From contig JAMPEM010000003.1 in NCBI GenBank assembly GCA_023665145.1, positions 49,219 through 113,218 on the forward strand: DNA of 64,000 nucleotides. Direction: 5' to 3'. The notes beneath the pieces were generated by a model. The model had not been told where the DNA came from. It saw nothing but the letters and a program-made list of their open reading frames with translations, and searched no databases. Shown here one piece after another: positions 42,757 to 53,000 of the stretch. The position numbers and the translations under genes are program-made. Numbering within the stretch: position 1 is the stretch's first letter; each line of letters begins with the position of its first letter. This DNA is from Bacteroides sp. Its GTDB lineage: Bacteria; Bacteroidota; Bacteroidia; Bacteroidales; Muribaculaceae.

Positions 42757-45063
42757 TTATCTCGTCAGATAAAAATTCATCTTGTCTGATGTATACACCA
42801 CCTTCCCATTCTGATTCTTTATGCGGATTTGCATATAATAGTCGCGCTTTGTACCTCGGGGTTGTACGAAATTTGAATATGGGAAAGTAAACCATTGATT
42901 ATTGAAGACTGTAAAAAGATAAGTCGGAGTTCGCCAACTTCCACATTGTATTGTCTGGCCCTTGCTGTTCTTTGCCGGCGTACCATTTTTATTATATGCA
43001 ATTGCCTCAACATAGAGCGGCTCATTAATATAGAATCGGGTATCGAACGTATAATTTATTCGCAATCCCTTGTTGTTGTTCTTGTCGTATATATTATGGT
43101 CAAGACTCCAATTGTATACACTTACCTCTTTCTTATAAGGAATATCCGAGCCATCCCAGTCATAATACTTCTTTGAGCCTCCCTTTGCCGCTTCATAATA
43201 GCGATCACTCAGAAGAGCCAAGTTATCGGCTGGATATTCCACCGGAACTATTACACGCCCCTCAGCGTTGATTACTCCATATTTGTCACCCTTTAGCACC
43301 CAATAATGGTAATCTTCGGTATTATTATTGAGGGTAATCCCATCATATTCTATCGGTATTACCTCTTTCCCTGTCAAAGTATAAAGACCCTTTTTATCAC
43401 CTTTATACACCAACAATAAATTTGTATTCGGGTCTTTTGTAATATCATCATAGACCGGTTCAAATACAATTTTTCCGGAAGTATTCATATACCCCATCTT
43501 ACCATTTTCCTCAATCTTGAACATATCCATCAAATGATGATAATTCAGCTTGCTGCTATATATACAAGGTATCGTCTCATACCCTCCGCTGATTATTCCC
43601 CACTTTCCGTCACGTCTGGCATGGATTATGTTATCTTCCGGCTCCAAGGCCTCATATACATTTTTGTCAATCACACCATCGCGGAGCAAACGCCATCCGG
43701 ACACTTCCGAATCAAATACAGCTGTACTCCCATTGACCTTCTTCACAGTATATTCTTTCCTGTCAGGGGATAAAGTTCTGTCACCAAAAACGAGCCAATT
43801 TCCATTCCGTTCACAGTCAAGCGAAACATTACGAAGCACCAAATCACCATCTTGCGTATAAAGCGATTGACTCTTGCCATTATTTATTACACTGTAATAA
43901 TCCCCCAGTCGATTTATCTTTACTGATTCGGTGGATATTAAATCACCCTTCTTGTTAAGCAATACCGAAAATACCCCGTTTCTGAAACGGCTGTTATATA
44001 CATTCAGACGTGTATTAAGTGTATTGGTCCATTCCCCCAATTCATCAAAACGAACCGCACTCGAAATCCTGTCGGGATATGAATCTTGAGGATAATCTAT
44101 ATTCCCCGACATTTTTATAAATGGCCCTTCCTTAGACGATTCTCTCATTTGCAATTCCAAAAACACTTTCTCTTGAGGAAACCAGAGTCTGTGTCCATAT
44201 CCACTTCTTGCCAGAAGGAAAAGATTCATCGAAGGAATAGCTGTCACTGACATATTGCGACATTTCAACACTTCTTTCCCTACGGTGTTGACAACACCCC
44301 ATTTCCCGTTATCCTTCATCACAGGTGTGAATGTCATACCTCCGACCTCTACCGGTGTGGAAATATCCGCATAATTCGGTTTTGCAAGCAGAAGATTCTT
44401 TTCGACAGAATAAAGTCCGGCCTTCTTCCCATCATACACTTTCCAATAACCCTCAAACGGCACAATCTCCGTATATTTATCCACTGCAATAAGTGGCTTG
44501 CACGATGCATTGTAAAGTCCGCACTTCCCATTCTTATACACTCGAATATATCCCGGAACGCTCAAATCTACATCTGTGTATTCCGGCAATATCTCAAAGA
44601 CACCCTGACGATTCATCACACCCTTCTTACCCTTAAGCGTGATTATATATCGCTCCGAATCCAATATCCTTACATCAGTAATCTCCGGCTTCTGAACATA
44701 CACCATCGCATTATCCACAACACCATATTTCCCCTTGACTTTCACAAGAGATGTACCGTCCGAGATTCTTTCCACGCTTTCAAAAACAGGACCGGCACCA
44801 AGCTGTTTTCCGTTTTCATCCACATACCCCTTCAATCCCTTAAGCGTAATTTCCGAAACCATTCTTCCGTCCGGAAATTTCTCAAAACTTGAGGCATTGT
44901 CATATTTAGGCTTTACCACCCATTTCCCTTTGGAATCAACGTATCCCCACGTCCCCTTCTTGGCATCTTGTTGCGGACTGAGATTTTGCGCAACACTCAC
45001 CTGCGGCAAAATCGACATTGCACCAATCATACCGGCCAACAAAATCTTTCTGTATCCTTTCAT
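42757..45063 (-). CDS. WG-repeat exported protein
   Basis: 768 residues from ATG 45063, which gives a signal peptide (KILLAGMIGAMSILPQVSVAQ); the open frame continues upstream to 45279 but that part is leader RNA. WG repeats (W/Y-G-x-V/I-x-x-x-G) occur near the N-terminus (KGTWGYVDSKGKWVVKPKYD) and through the middle (DGKWGIISGGYETIPCIYS, GKMGYMNTSGKIVFEPVYD, GDKYGVINAEGRVIVPVEY). A C-terminal beta domain (about 680-768) follows. WG repeats form beta structures with no assigned activity. A strong promoter lies at 45296-45326, 230 bases upstream. Confidence 0.88.
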   Translation of the reverse strand: MKGYRKILLAGMIGAMSILPQVSVAQNLSPQQDAKKGTWGYVDSKGKWVVKPKYDNASSFEKFPDGRMVSEITLKGLKGYVDENGKQLGAGPVFESVERISDGTSLVKVKGKYGVVDNAMVYVQKPEITDVRILDSERYIITLKGKKGVMNRQGVFEILPEYTDVDLSVPGYIRVYKNGKCGLYNASCKPLIAVDKYTEIVPFEGYWKVYDGKKAGLYSVEKNLLLAKPNYADISTPVEVGGMTFTPVMKDNGKWGVVNTVGKEVLKCRNMSVTAIPSMNLFLLARSGYGHRLWFPQEKVFLELQMRESSKEGPFIKMSGNIDYPQDSYPDRISSAVRFDELGEWTNTLNTRLNVYNSRFRNGVFSVLLNKKGDLISTESVKINRLGDYYSVINNGKSQSLYTQDGDLVLRNVSLDCERNGNWLVFGDRTLSPDRKEYTVKKVNGSTAVFDSEVSGWRLLRDGVIDKNVYEALEPEDNIIHARRDGKWGIISGGYETIPCIYSSKLNYHHLMDMFKIEENGKMGYMNTSGKIVFEPVYDDITKDPNTNLLLVYKGDKKGLYTLTGKEVIPIEYDGITLNNNTEDYHYWVLKGDKYGVINAEGRVIVPVEYPADNLALLSDRYYEAAKGGSKKYYDWDGSDIPYKKEVSVYNWSLDHNIYDKNNNKGLRINYTFDTRFYINEPLYVEAIAYNKNGTPAKNSKGQTIQCGSWRTPTYLFTVFNNQWFTFPYSNFVQPRGTKRDYYMQIRIKNQNGKVVYTSDKMNFYLTR

Positions 45064-45181
45064 AGATTTATAAAAAAAGCCGTTTACAACGAATTTATAT
45101 CTACGACATACATCATAGACAAAATTCTGTAAGACGGGATACAGATATTCGCTGAAAACGAAAGTTAGTAACTCAATATCC

Positions 45182-45281
45182 GGAAAAGTGAGCCGTCCCA
45201 TCACTTTCGCACACTGTGCGAATTGCCGAGGTGATGTAACTTTTCCAATGCACCGCAAGGTTAGTCTGACTCCCCTCACGG
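45182..45281 (-). ncRNA. Candidate structured leader RNA (unknown class)
   Basis: Read on the minus strand, domain 1 pairs CCGUGAGG (45281-45274) with CCUUGCGG (45260-45253), eight pairs with two G-U. Domain 2 is enclosed by GGAAAAGU (45246-45239) and ACUUUUCC (45189-45182), perfect; inside, CAUCAC pairs GUGAUG over three-way spacing (45236-45231 with 45204-45199) and a hairpin UUCGCAC-ACU-type loop-GUGCGAA (45222-45206) is perfect over seven pairs. This lies between a good promoter and the WG-protein ATG. It does not match any riboswitch I know. Cis-regulation is inference. Confidence 0.5.
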
Positions 45282-45295
45282 AACATTTTGCATTG

Positions 45296-45326
45296 CAAAA
45301 TTAGCAAAAAAAATCGGAAATAACAA
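45296..45326 (-). promoter_or_regulatory. Bacteroidetes-type promoter of the WG-repeat gene
   Basis: On the minus strand, TTG (45326-45324), 20 bases, TAATTTTG (45303-45296). Start near 45292, so about 229 bases of leader precede the ATG at 45063. Confidence 0.75.
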
Positions 45327-45400
45327 AAACACACCTAAATCCATCACCAAAACTCTTCATAAAATAACACCCTATAACCTTTTTATTATCCCGAAAAATT

Positions 45401-45430
45401 ATTCCCGCGGGTCACACCACCCACGGGAAT
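45401..45430 (-). terminator. Rho-independent terminator of the sus operon
   Basis: On the minus strand a 12-bp stem (ATTCCCGTGGGT with ACCCGCGGGAAT, one G-U) and a 6-base loop, followed by AATTTTTC. It is 38 bases after the SusF-like stop. A T-rich run on the other side means it could also act on the plus strand. Confidence 0.85.
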
Positions 45431-45468
45431 AAATTTTTATTTACCACTGCCCTGCGGCAGCATTTCTT

Positions 45469-46947
45469 TTATTTCTTCACGAAAGTCACCTGATAAGGAA
45501 TCTCTGCAAAGCTCAAAGTAACGTCATATGTACCTTCACCGGGAGAGGGCATATTGCCGGCATTGAATACAAGGGCATTCGCTGCACCGCCAAAGTTGAT
45601 AGCCCAATCGTCGTTTGCACGAATCTTGAACTCACCACCTTTCATCTTCACAGTTCCTGTCCATGTAAGAAGGTCTTCTGAAGGTGTCAGAGCTGTTGAA
45701 GCATCCCAGCCACCGGGAGTTGCATCACCAATAAGGCCGAGTGTATTAACAGCTGCAAGAGCGTAAGTAAGGTTGGGAAGGCTCATTGTTACCCAATACA
45801 ATCCGTTAGCCGGGACAGGAATGTTGTCATTGCTGCCATTGGCAAGTGTACCTTCTGTACCACCATATCCAAGATTATAGAGTGCACTCCAGTCAGCCGC
45901 GGATGTCATCTTGAACTCACCGCTGAGAGGTATCATACCCATATAGTCTGAATAGTTGTCGGTGTAAAGCTGTTTTGCATCAGCAAAGTTCCAGCCGTTG
46001 CTGCCGCCGGGAGTCCAGAAATTGGGAATCGCCTCAGTGAATGAATAAGTACCTTCAAGCATATTGAATGTAATCAGATACTGACCGGCTATCTTGATGC
46101 AACCTGCACCCGGATCTACACCGTCTTTATAAGGAGCGAGCATACCTTCAAGTGCATCGTCGCCATTTTCAGCTACACCCCATGCTCCAAAGTCTTCTCC
46201 TACCCAATCACCGGCTGCGAATGTGCTGGCTGGAATTACCTTCCACCACCATCCTGCGGCCGCCATCTCTTCAGTGATGGTATAAGCAAGAGTGAAGACG
46301 GGATCGTCGTATGGATTTTCACCGCTATGGTTAAGTTTGATTGCCTTTGAAACTGTCCAATCGCAAGCTGTACCTACGAGATAGTAAGCATCTTCGATTA
46401 CTACATCGCTCGGAAGCGGCTTAACATTGGCTGAATAAGGACCATAATAATATGTCGGGCTGCCGATATAAGCCTCTTGAGAAAGTGTGTTAAGCTTGAT
46501 TACTGTGGCAAAACGCACACGGAAGTCAAGGTCTTTTGCTGCCGGACCTTTGGATATATTGGCATAATATACACCTTGAAGGTCGTCTGCATTTACATTG
46601 ATGTGATACAAATCAGCGTTCTCTGCATCCTTTACTACTTCAGATGTTACCTCGCTCCATTTGTTCTCATCTTTCTTTGAGATCTCAACATGTGCTACAA
46701 GGCTGAATGTTTCAGGGAGAGCTGAGGTGGTAAGAGTGGCGACTTCTATCGCTTTGTTTTCCTCATTATATACTGCAAGGTCATAGGTTTCTTCGCCCAA
46801 TGCGCTTGCCACGGTGATGTCTTCCACCTTGAGAATAGACTCTTGGGCATTGCTTTGTGCGGGCGGATTGGGCTCTTCATAATCATCGCACGCTACAAAA
46901 GCACCCGACATTAGAGCCATCAGACCGTAAATTGCTATTTTTTTCAT
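45469..46947 (-). CDS. SusF/SusE-family outer membrane lipoprotein
   Basis: 492 residues. Lipobox cysteine at 20 (GAFVACDDYEEP). An Ig-like SusE/F N-terminal domain (about 40-170) precedes three modules each opening with a glycan-binding type strand: YYLVGTACDWTVSK (about 190), FWTPGGSNGWNFADAK (about 312) and TLGLIGDATPGGWDAS (about 405), which resemble the starch-binding modules of SusE/SusF. It should sit on the cell surface and hold polysaccharide near the SusCD transporter. Last gene of the operon, 73 bases after SusE with a strong hairpin between. Confidence 0.88.
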   Translation of the reverse strand: MKKIAIYGLMALMSGAFVACDDYEEPNPPAQSNAQESILKVEDITVASALGEETYDLAVYNEENKAIEVATLTTSALPETFSLVAHVEISKKDENKWSEVTSEVVKDAENADLYHINVNADDLQGVYYANISKGPAAKDLDFRVRFATVIKLNTLSQEAYIGSPTYYYGPYSANVKPLPSDVVIEDAYYLVGTACDWTVSKAIKLNHSGENPYDDPVFTLAYTITEEMAAAGWWWKVIPASTFAAGDWVGEDFGAWGVAENGDDALEGMLAPYKDGVDPGAGCIKIAGQYLITFNMLEGTYSFTEAIPNFWTPGGSNGWNFADAKQLYTDNYSDYMGMIPLSGEFKMTSAADWSALYNLGYGGTEGTLANGSNDNIPVPANGLYWVTMSLPNLTYALAAVNTLGLIGDATPGGWDASTALTPSEDLLTWTGTVKMKGGEFKIRANDDWAINFGGAANALVFNAGNMPSPGEGTYDVTLSFAEIPYQVTFVKK

Positions 46948-46975
46948 TGCTATAGATTCTTATTGTAAACCGCTC

Positions 46976-47010
46976 CTTTGGCGATGCGAAGCATCTTCGC
47001 ATCGCCGAAG
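46976..47010 (-). promoter_or_regulatory. Strong intercistronic hairpin between susE- and susF-like genes
   Basis: Arms 46976-46991 and 46995-47010 pair over 16 positions with a single G-U and a 3-base loop (GGCGATGCGAAG core). It begins 11 bases after the SusE-like stop and there is no U-run, so it more likely stabilises the 3' end of the upstream message or lowers SusF expression than terminates fully. Confidence 0.7.
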
Positions 47011-47020
47011 GATGTATGGT

Positions 47021-48295
47021 TTAGTTGAATACGAAGTTTACAGTTTTCTGGTTGGTGTCAACTATGATGGTAAGCTTGCCGTCTGAAGGTATTGCCACAT
47101 CCCAGCTTCCTTTACCGCTCACGTATGGTCCGCTGTATACACCATTGGTCAGAGATGCCTCCACAGGAGAATCCTCTGCCTGAGAGCCGAGAGAATCCCC
47201 GCCGTCCCAGCCGGTAAGAGCTGAATAAAGACGGAAAGTAGCTGTGCCGGCAGTTACGTCAAACGTACCTGTGTAGATACCGTCACCTGTAGTGTCAGCC
47301 ACGCGGTAAGGATTAAGCGCGGTTTCATTGGCTTCTGACGGTTCTTTCCATCCGCTGATAGTACCAATCACATACATATATTTGGCTGTAGTGACAATGT
47401 GTTCACCTTCCATTACGGTAAGCACCATGTTGTTGGCATCGCTCATATCAACGATAACGGTCATCTTGCCTCCGGTGAAGTTGGGGAAGTTGAATGAACC
47501 TTTACCTTTGACAATGGTAGTGCTCAATGAGCCGTCTACAAGGTTTACATCAATCGGATTGTCATCAACCTGTGAACCGTATGAATCAGCATCCCAGCCG
47601 GTGAGAGCTGTGTAGAAGCGGAACATCGGAGCAGCCGGCATATCAAATACTCCTGAGTAAACCTTGCTGCCGATTGCATCGTCAGCCTCAAACAGACGCC
47701 ATTCTGCATAGTGGGCGGCATTGCTTTCAGTAGGACCTGCCCATCCTTCGGGAGAACCTACGAGATAGATAGATCCGGGAACCGGGATAGCAAAGAAACC
47801 AACAAGTTGGTTGTAGCTTACTACGTTGGAGTTGATTTTGGAATCTGCGATTCCTTCAATCTCACATACAGCGCGGAAGTAAACCTTCTTGGCATCCATA
47901 TTTCCGTCGGGGAACATTTCGTTATAAGCCTCTTCGGAGTCAATACCGAGAAGATTGCAAAGACCTACAGCCACATCATTTTGGCTTACGGCGAAGCGGG
48001 CAAGGTTAGCAGTACCGTCAATTGCCTCGAGATCGTAGGCTTCGGCAAAGTCTTCAGTAAGTGACATCTGTGCTGAATATTTGGCAACAGCTGCATAACC
48101 GTAATCGGGCTGAGAGGCAGAGAGCTCAAGGATTTGACCCTCAGTCAGCTCAATATACTGGTCGGCCATCGCCGGAGTATTAAGCACGAAATTTGTAGGC
48201 GCTTTGTAGACCGGGTCGCGGTCTTCGGAGCAGGAGCCCAGTCCGAGCATCACTCCGAGTGCCATCATTAAAAATGCTATTTTTTTCATTTTCAT
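47021..48295 (-). CDS. SusE-family outer membrane lipoprotein
   Basis: 424 residues. Lipobox cysteine at 22 (GLGSCSEDRDPVY), then the SusE-type N-terminal domain (APTNFVLNTPAMADQYIEL). Two tandem modules follow, from about 172 (SIYLVGSPEGWAGP) and about 305 (MYVIGTISGWKEP). They share a distinctive block: FRFYTALTGWDADSYGSQ in the first and FRLYSALTGWDGGDSLGSQ in the second, showing internal duplication. Likely a surface glycan-binding protein. It starts 21 bases after SusD. Confidence 0.9.
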   Translation of the reverse strand: MKMKKIAFLMMALGVMLGLGSCSEDRDPVYKAPTNFVLNTPAMADQYIELTEGQILELSASQPDYGYAAVAKYSAQMSLTEDFAEAYDLEAIDGTANLARFAVSQNDVAVGLCNLLGIDSEEAYNEMFPDGNMDAKKVYFRAVCEIEGIADSKINSNVVSYNQLVGFFAIPVPGSIYLVGSPEGWAGPTESNAAHYAEWRLFEADDAIGSKVYSGVFDMPAAPMFRFYTALTGWDADSYGSQVDDNPIDVNLVDGSLSTTIVKGKGSFNFPNFTGGKMTVIVDMSDANNMVLTVMEGEHIVTTAKYMYVIGTISGWKEPSEANETALNPYRVADTTGDGIYTGTFDVTAGTATFRLYSALTGWDGGDSLGSQAEDSPVEASLTNGVYSGPYVSGKGSWDVAIPSDGKLTIIVDTNQKTVNFVFN

Positions 48296-48316
48296 TAATC
48301 GTTAATCGGTGATGTA

Positions 48317-50032
48317 TTAATAACCGGGATTCTGCACATAGCCGTTACGGGATGCAGTGGTGCTCGGAAGAGGATAAACGCCGAAAGCAGGGTTGAAGTC
48401 AGCACCGGTGCGGACGTTATTCTTCCATGACCAGTTGTAGCCGCTGAGCCATTTGCCGTAACGGATAAGGTCGGTACGACGAGTAGACTCTGTATAGAGC
48501 TCACGGCAACGCTCATCCTGAAGTTCGGTAAGTGTCAGAGTGCTGTATTTCTCAAGACCTGCACGTTCGCGGATGTAGTTGACATAAGTAAGAGCTTTTG
48601 CTTTGTCACCGAATCCGTTATAGGCAGCTTCTGCAGCAGAGAGGTAAATCTCGGCAAGGCGAATCATGGCATAGTCTACACCAAGCTGGTCGGTAGCTGC
48701 CGGTGAGGCTGCTTCATTGATTGCACCGTTGTCGTCGATAGCCCAGTTGCTGTATTTGACAGCGAGGTAACCGTTGCTACCCCAGTCAGCCTGTGCGAGT
48801 GAGATATTGTTGATGTTGAAGCCGTCTTTTGCAGTCTTCCAGAATTGTGTACGGAGGTCGGGTGAGACTGCATAGTTGGCATCCCAATCAAATTTCTCTA
48901 CAAATTCGCGACGTGCTACGATACACTTCCATCCATTGCCTGAATTGTATTCTGACATTTTGCATGAGAATGACGCATCCCCGGGAGCATCACCAATCCA
49001 CGCATTACACATGAAGGTACCATTGGCGTAAGAAGTTACACCGTTACCGTTGTCATCTGCGGTAGGAATATGCTGGGGAAGAATCCAGATAATCTCGTTG
49101 ATGGCGTTCTGGTTGCCGTTGATACAGAAATTGGCGTTGTTTGCACCGAAATTCTGGAGATAGCTCTGGCAAAGACCGGAGTTTTGGAAACCGCCTTTAC
49201 CGAGGCGTGCAATGATTTCTTCAGCATTGTCCCAGCATTTCTGCCATTGAGCAGTGCCGGTATAAACCTCGGCGTTGAGGTAAAGCTTAACGAGGATTGA
49301 CTGAGCCACGTCGAGACCTACATATCCGTAAGCCGGACGATTGTTGGGGTCATTCTCCTTGTACCAAGCCACGAGTTCTTCAAGGTCAGCCACTACGCGG
49401 TCGAAGAGCAATTTGCGACCTTCCTTGAAGTCTGTGCTGAGCTGTGGAGCGACAGAACCTGTACGCACTTGTTCGTCAGCGTATGGAGCGTTACCGAAGA
49501 TGTCGAGTGCATAGTAAAGACATGCACTGCGCAGAATCTTTGCCTGACGGACGAAATCGTCAGCCATAGCTTGCTGTTCGGGGGTCAATGTGCCGTAATA
49601 TCCATCCTGAATATTCTGGATGAAGAGGTTACACATTGCAATATTAATATAAAGGCGTGAGTATGTACCCATCACAACGGTGTTTGATGCCGGGATGATA
49701 CCATATTGGAACATACCGTAGTCAGCATCGTTCGGAATCCATGAAGCCTCATCAGAGTTGAGTTCCTCAAGGATGAAGAGCGAACGCTGGAATGTTGACA
49801 TACCACCGTCAAATTTCTGCACGGATGCGTCACCGTTTGCACCGTAAGTCACAAACTGTTGGTAAACACCGGCTATGTTCTGCTGAAGATAGTAAGTAGG
49901 ATCTTTAGAGAACTGGTCCGGAGTGAAAAGACTCGGATCGGTAGGCATCAAATCAAGGTCTCCGGTACAGGAACCCATGGAGAGCGCTGCCGCAATCACC
50001 CCGGCCGAGAGCATTATTTTGTTAAATTTCAT
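48317..50032 (-). CDS. SusD/RagB-family nutrient-binding lipoprotein
   Basis: 571 residues. Lipobox cysteine at 22 (SMGSCTGDLDLMPTDPSLF). TPR-like helices of the family are present: FVRQAKILRSACLYYALDIFG, GYVGLDVAQSILVKLYLNAE, and the C-terminal YAMIRLAEIYLSAAEAAYNG with YVNYIRERAGLE and LQDERCRELYTESTRRTDLIR. SusD proteins form the lid over the SusC channel and capture oligosaccharides. It lies 21 bases after SusC. Confidence 0.95.
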   Translation of the reverse strand: MKFNKIMLSAGVIAAALSMGSCTGDLDLMPTDPSLFTPDQFSKDPTYYLQQNIAGVYQQFVTYGANGDASVQKFDGGMSTFQRSLFILEELNSDEASWIPNDADYGMFQYGIIPASNTVVMGTYSRLYINIAMCNLFIQNIQDGYYGTLTPEQQAMADDFVRQAKILRSACLYYALDIFGNAPYADEQVRTGSVAPQLSTDFKEGRKLLFDRVVADLEELVAWYKENDPNNRPAYGYVGLDVAQSILVKLYLNAEVYTGTAQWQKCWDNAEEIIARLGKGGFQNSGLCQSYLQNFGANNANFCINGNQNAINEIIWILPQHIPTADDNGNGVTSYANGTFMCNAWIGDAPGDASFSCKMSEYNSGNGWKCIVARREFVEKFDWDANYAVSPDLRTQFWKTAKDGFNINNISLAQADWGSNGYLAVKYSNWAIDDNGAINEAASPAATDQLGVDYAMIRLAEIYLSAAEAAYNGFGDKAKALTYVNYIRERAGLEKYSTLTLTELQDERCRELYTESTRRTDLIRYGKWLSGYNWSWKNNVRTGADFNPAFGVYPLPSTTASRNGYVQNPGY

Positions 50033-50053
50033 TTCTTTTCCTTTTTTAAGTGA

Positions 50054-53000
50054 TTAGAAAGTAGCTACAACACCGATAGTGAAGGTGACGGGACGCGGGT
50101 AAACGTTGTTGTCGATACCGTCAAATACTTCGGGGTCGAGGCCTTTATATTTGGTGATCACGAAAGGATTCTGCACTGCACCGTAAAGACGGAGACGCAG
50201 ATTGCCGTCGATAAGGTTAGGCCAGGTATAGCCTACTGTGATATTGTCACAACGGAGGAACGCAGCGTTCTCTACGAAATAGTCGGAGAGATTAAGATGC
50301 TCGTCTGTGTGAGGGAAGAGGAATTCGTTGCGCATGAGGTTGTTGAGGCCGTATGCGTCAACTTTGTCGAGCAGAGTGCGTGAGTAGCGAGGTCCGTTGT
50401 ATACATAGTTGCCTAAAGAGGCACGGAGTACAAAGCCGAAGTCCCAATTCTTATAATTGAATGTGTTGTTCCAGTTGATGGTAACTTTGGGTTCGGGTGA
50501 ATGGTAGTTGATAAGGTCTTTGTCGTCAATCTTACCGTCACCGTTCTGGTCAACATACTGCCCGGGGATAGGATTCTTATTGGAATCATATACCTGTTGG
50601 AATACTCGATATGTGAAAGCGGGCTGACCTACGATGTGCCATTGAAGAGTACCGCCTGTACCGGTCGGGACGCCACGAGCCTGAATTTCGTCAGTTTCGG
50701 CATTGCCGGTAAGCTTGGTAATCTTGTTGCGATTCCAAGCGATGTTAACGCCCGTGCTCCATGTAAAGTCTTGAGTTACTACGGGTTTTGCGCCTATGTT
50801 AAATTCAAGACCGTAGTTGCGGAGATTACCGATGTTGGTCATCATGTAGTTTGAAGTATTCATACCAAGAGCCGGTGCATAAGCAAGAAGGTCTTTGGTA
50901 TTACGCAGATACCAGTCGGCAGCTACAGTGAGTCGGTTGTTGAAGAAACCGAGGTCAAGACCGACGTTCCAAGTGGTTGTTGTTTCCCATTTGATGTTAG
51001 CATCGAAGGGCTGCGGATAGAGAGGATTAATCCATTCTCCGTAAGGATTATAATATTGGAATCCTGACTTGTAAGAATTCACAAAGAGTGGCATGTAAGC
51101 GAAATAAGAGTTGGCGAGGCCGGAAAGTTCCTGCTGACCGGTCTGACCCCATCCAAGACGGAGTTTGAATTCGTCAAGCCAAGCTACATCTTTAAGACCG
51201 CCTACGTTGTTGATTTTCCAACCAAGAGCAAGAGAGGGGAAGAGACCCCAGCGGTTGTCCTTGCTGAAACGTGAGGTACCGTCATCACGAAGAGTGAAGG
51301 TCAATAGGTATGTATCGTCGAATGTATAGTTCAAACGACCGAAGAAAGATACGAGCTGCAAGGGGTTACCCCAACGTTGCATAGCTGCGTTGTTGACTAC
51401 TTGGCCGATATTGTCGACAGTGCTGTTGTCCATATAATACTGACCGTTTTCATATGTGAATCCGGGAGTGCCGTCGGCATTGAGGAAGCCGGTGGAGTGG
51501 ACATAGTTCTGTGAGCGGCCGAGGTAGCTGAAACGCTGCCAAGAGTAACCGGCCATTACATCGAGGTTAGATTTGATAGCCTCAAACTCTTTCTTATAGT
51601 TGATATAGAAATCGAGCAGAGTGTTGCGCTGTATTTCGTGCCATTTGTAAAGGGCAGCGGCACCGGCTGCATTTGTAGCTGCAAGACCGTCGTTCTGCCA
51701 AGCCATAACGGAGTTGGCTGCAGTCACGCTGCGAGCGTCGTTCTTCGATACCTGATAACCGAGGTTAAGGTTGAAGTGGAGCTCGGGGAGGAAATGCAGA
51801 GCATAGTCGAGCTGGAGGTTACCGGATGAAGACCATGTTTCGTTCCAGCTGTCAACATCGTTGAGGAGCTGCACGGGGTTTTGTGTACCGTTACGGTCAA
51901 ATGTTCCACCGGAAGCATAGTTGTAGTATCCGTTGTAGAGGTAACGGCCGGTATTTCCGAGCATCGGGATGTTTGTGTAAACGGGTTTGGTGGGGTCCAT
52001 AGCTGTTGCAGCTCCGATAGCACCTTGGTCGGCATTGTCCTGACGGGCATATGTACCGTTTACATTGATATTTACAGAGAGCTTGTCATCGAAGAATTTC
52101 GGAGTAAGAGAGAAACCTGCGGTAACACGTTGCATACCGGAAGTTTTGAGGATACCGTCATTTCCGGTATAACCGGCGTTGACGCGGTAAGGCAACCAAG
52201 CTGCTTTACCTGCCACAGATAAGTTGTAGTCTTGTGAAAATGATGTGCGGAGCACCTCTTTCTGCCAGTTGGTGTTATATTCAGTACCGTTATAACCGAG
52301 CTGTGCGATTGAAGATTCGCCGAGGTTATCGCGAACTACCTGTGCAAATTCGGCACCATCCATAAGGTTAAGGGTCTTGCGGGCGGTGTTTACAGAGAAG
52401 TTTGCAGAGAAATTCACCACGGGTTTGCCACCTTTACCTTTTTTGGTAGTGATGATGATGACACCGTTGGATGCACGTGAACCGTATATAGCGGTAGCGG
52501 AAGCATCCTTAAGGATTGTCATGCTTTCGATGTCTTGGGGGTTAACCATAGTCAGGGCGCTCATGTTACCGCCTTGGCTTTGGTTGGTCATCGGGACACC
52601 GTCAATGACGATAAGCGGGTCATTGGAAGCGTTCAGTGAAGAACCGCCACGAATACGGATAGTTGCACTACCGGTAGGGTTACCACCATCGGTCGTAACA
52701 ACGACACCGGGAGAAGCACCTACGAGGAGGTCTTGGGCTGAAGTGGAGATGCCGGCTTCGATTTCGTCAGGCACAACCATAGCTACAGACCCTGTTGCGT
52801 CGGATTTCTTTACAGAACCGTAACCGATAACGACAGTTTCGGCGAGTACTGTAGAGTTTTCCTTCATAGTAACGTCAATCTGTGTACGTCCGTTAACTTG
52901 GACATCCACGGGGTCATACCCTACGTAGCTGAAGACGAGAGTAGCGTCCGGATTGACATTGAGGGTGAAATTACCGTCGAGGTCAGTGGCAGTACCGGAG

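Larger units (their letters stand above)
45064..45468. other. Intergenic region holding a structured leader, promoter and terminator
   Basis: 405 bases between the WG gene start and the SusF-like stop. It contains the leader of the WG gene (45064-45292) with a foldable segment at 45182-45281, the promoter 45296-45326 and the terminator 45401-45430 of the sus operon. An open frame across 45064-45279 is an extension of the WG frame and is not considered translated. Confidence 0.75.

Noticed and set aside
45064-45279. N-terminal extension of the WG-repeat protein
   Set aside because: The frame is open, but a clean signal peptide begins at 45063 and the segment forms strong RNA helices; the extension has no signal or domain features.
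45182-45281. Cobalamin, TPP, SAM or c-di-GMP riboswitch
   Set aside because: Conserved cores of these classes (for example the B12 box) are not found; kept as an unclassified structured leader.
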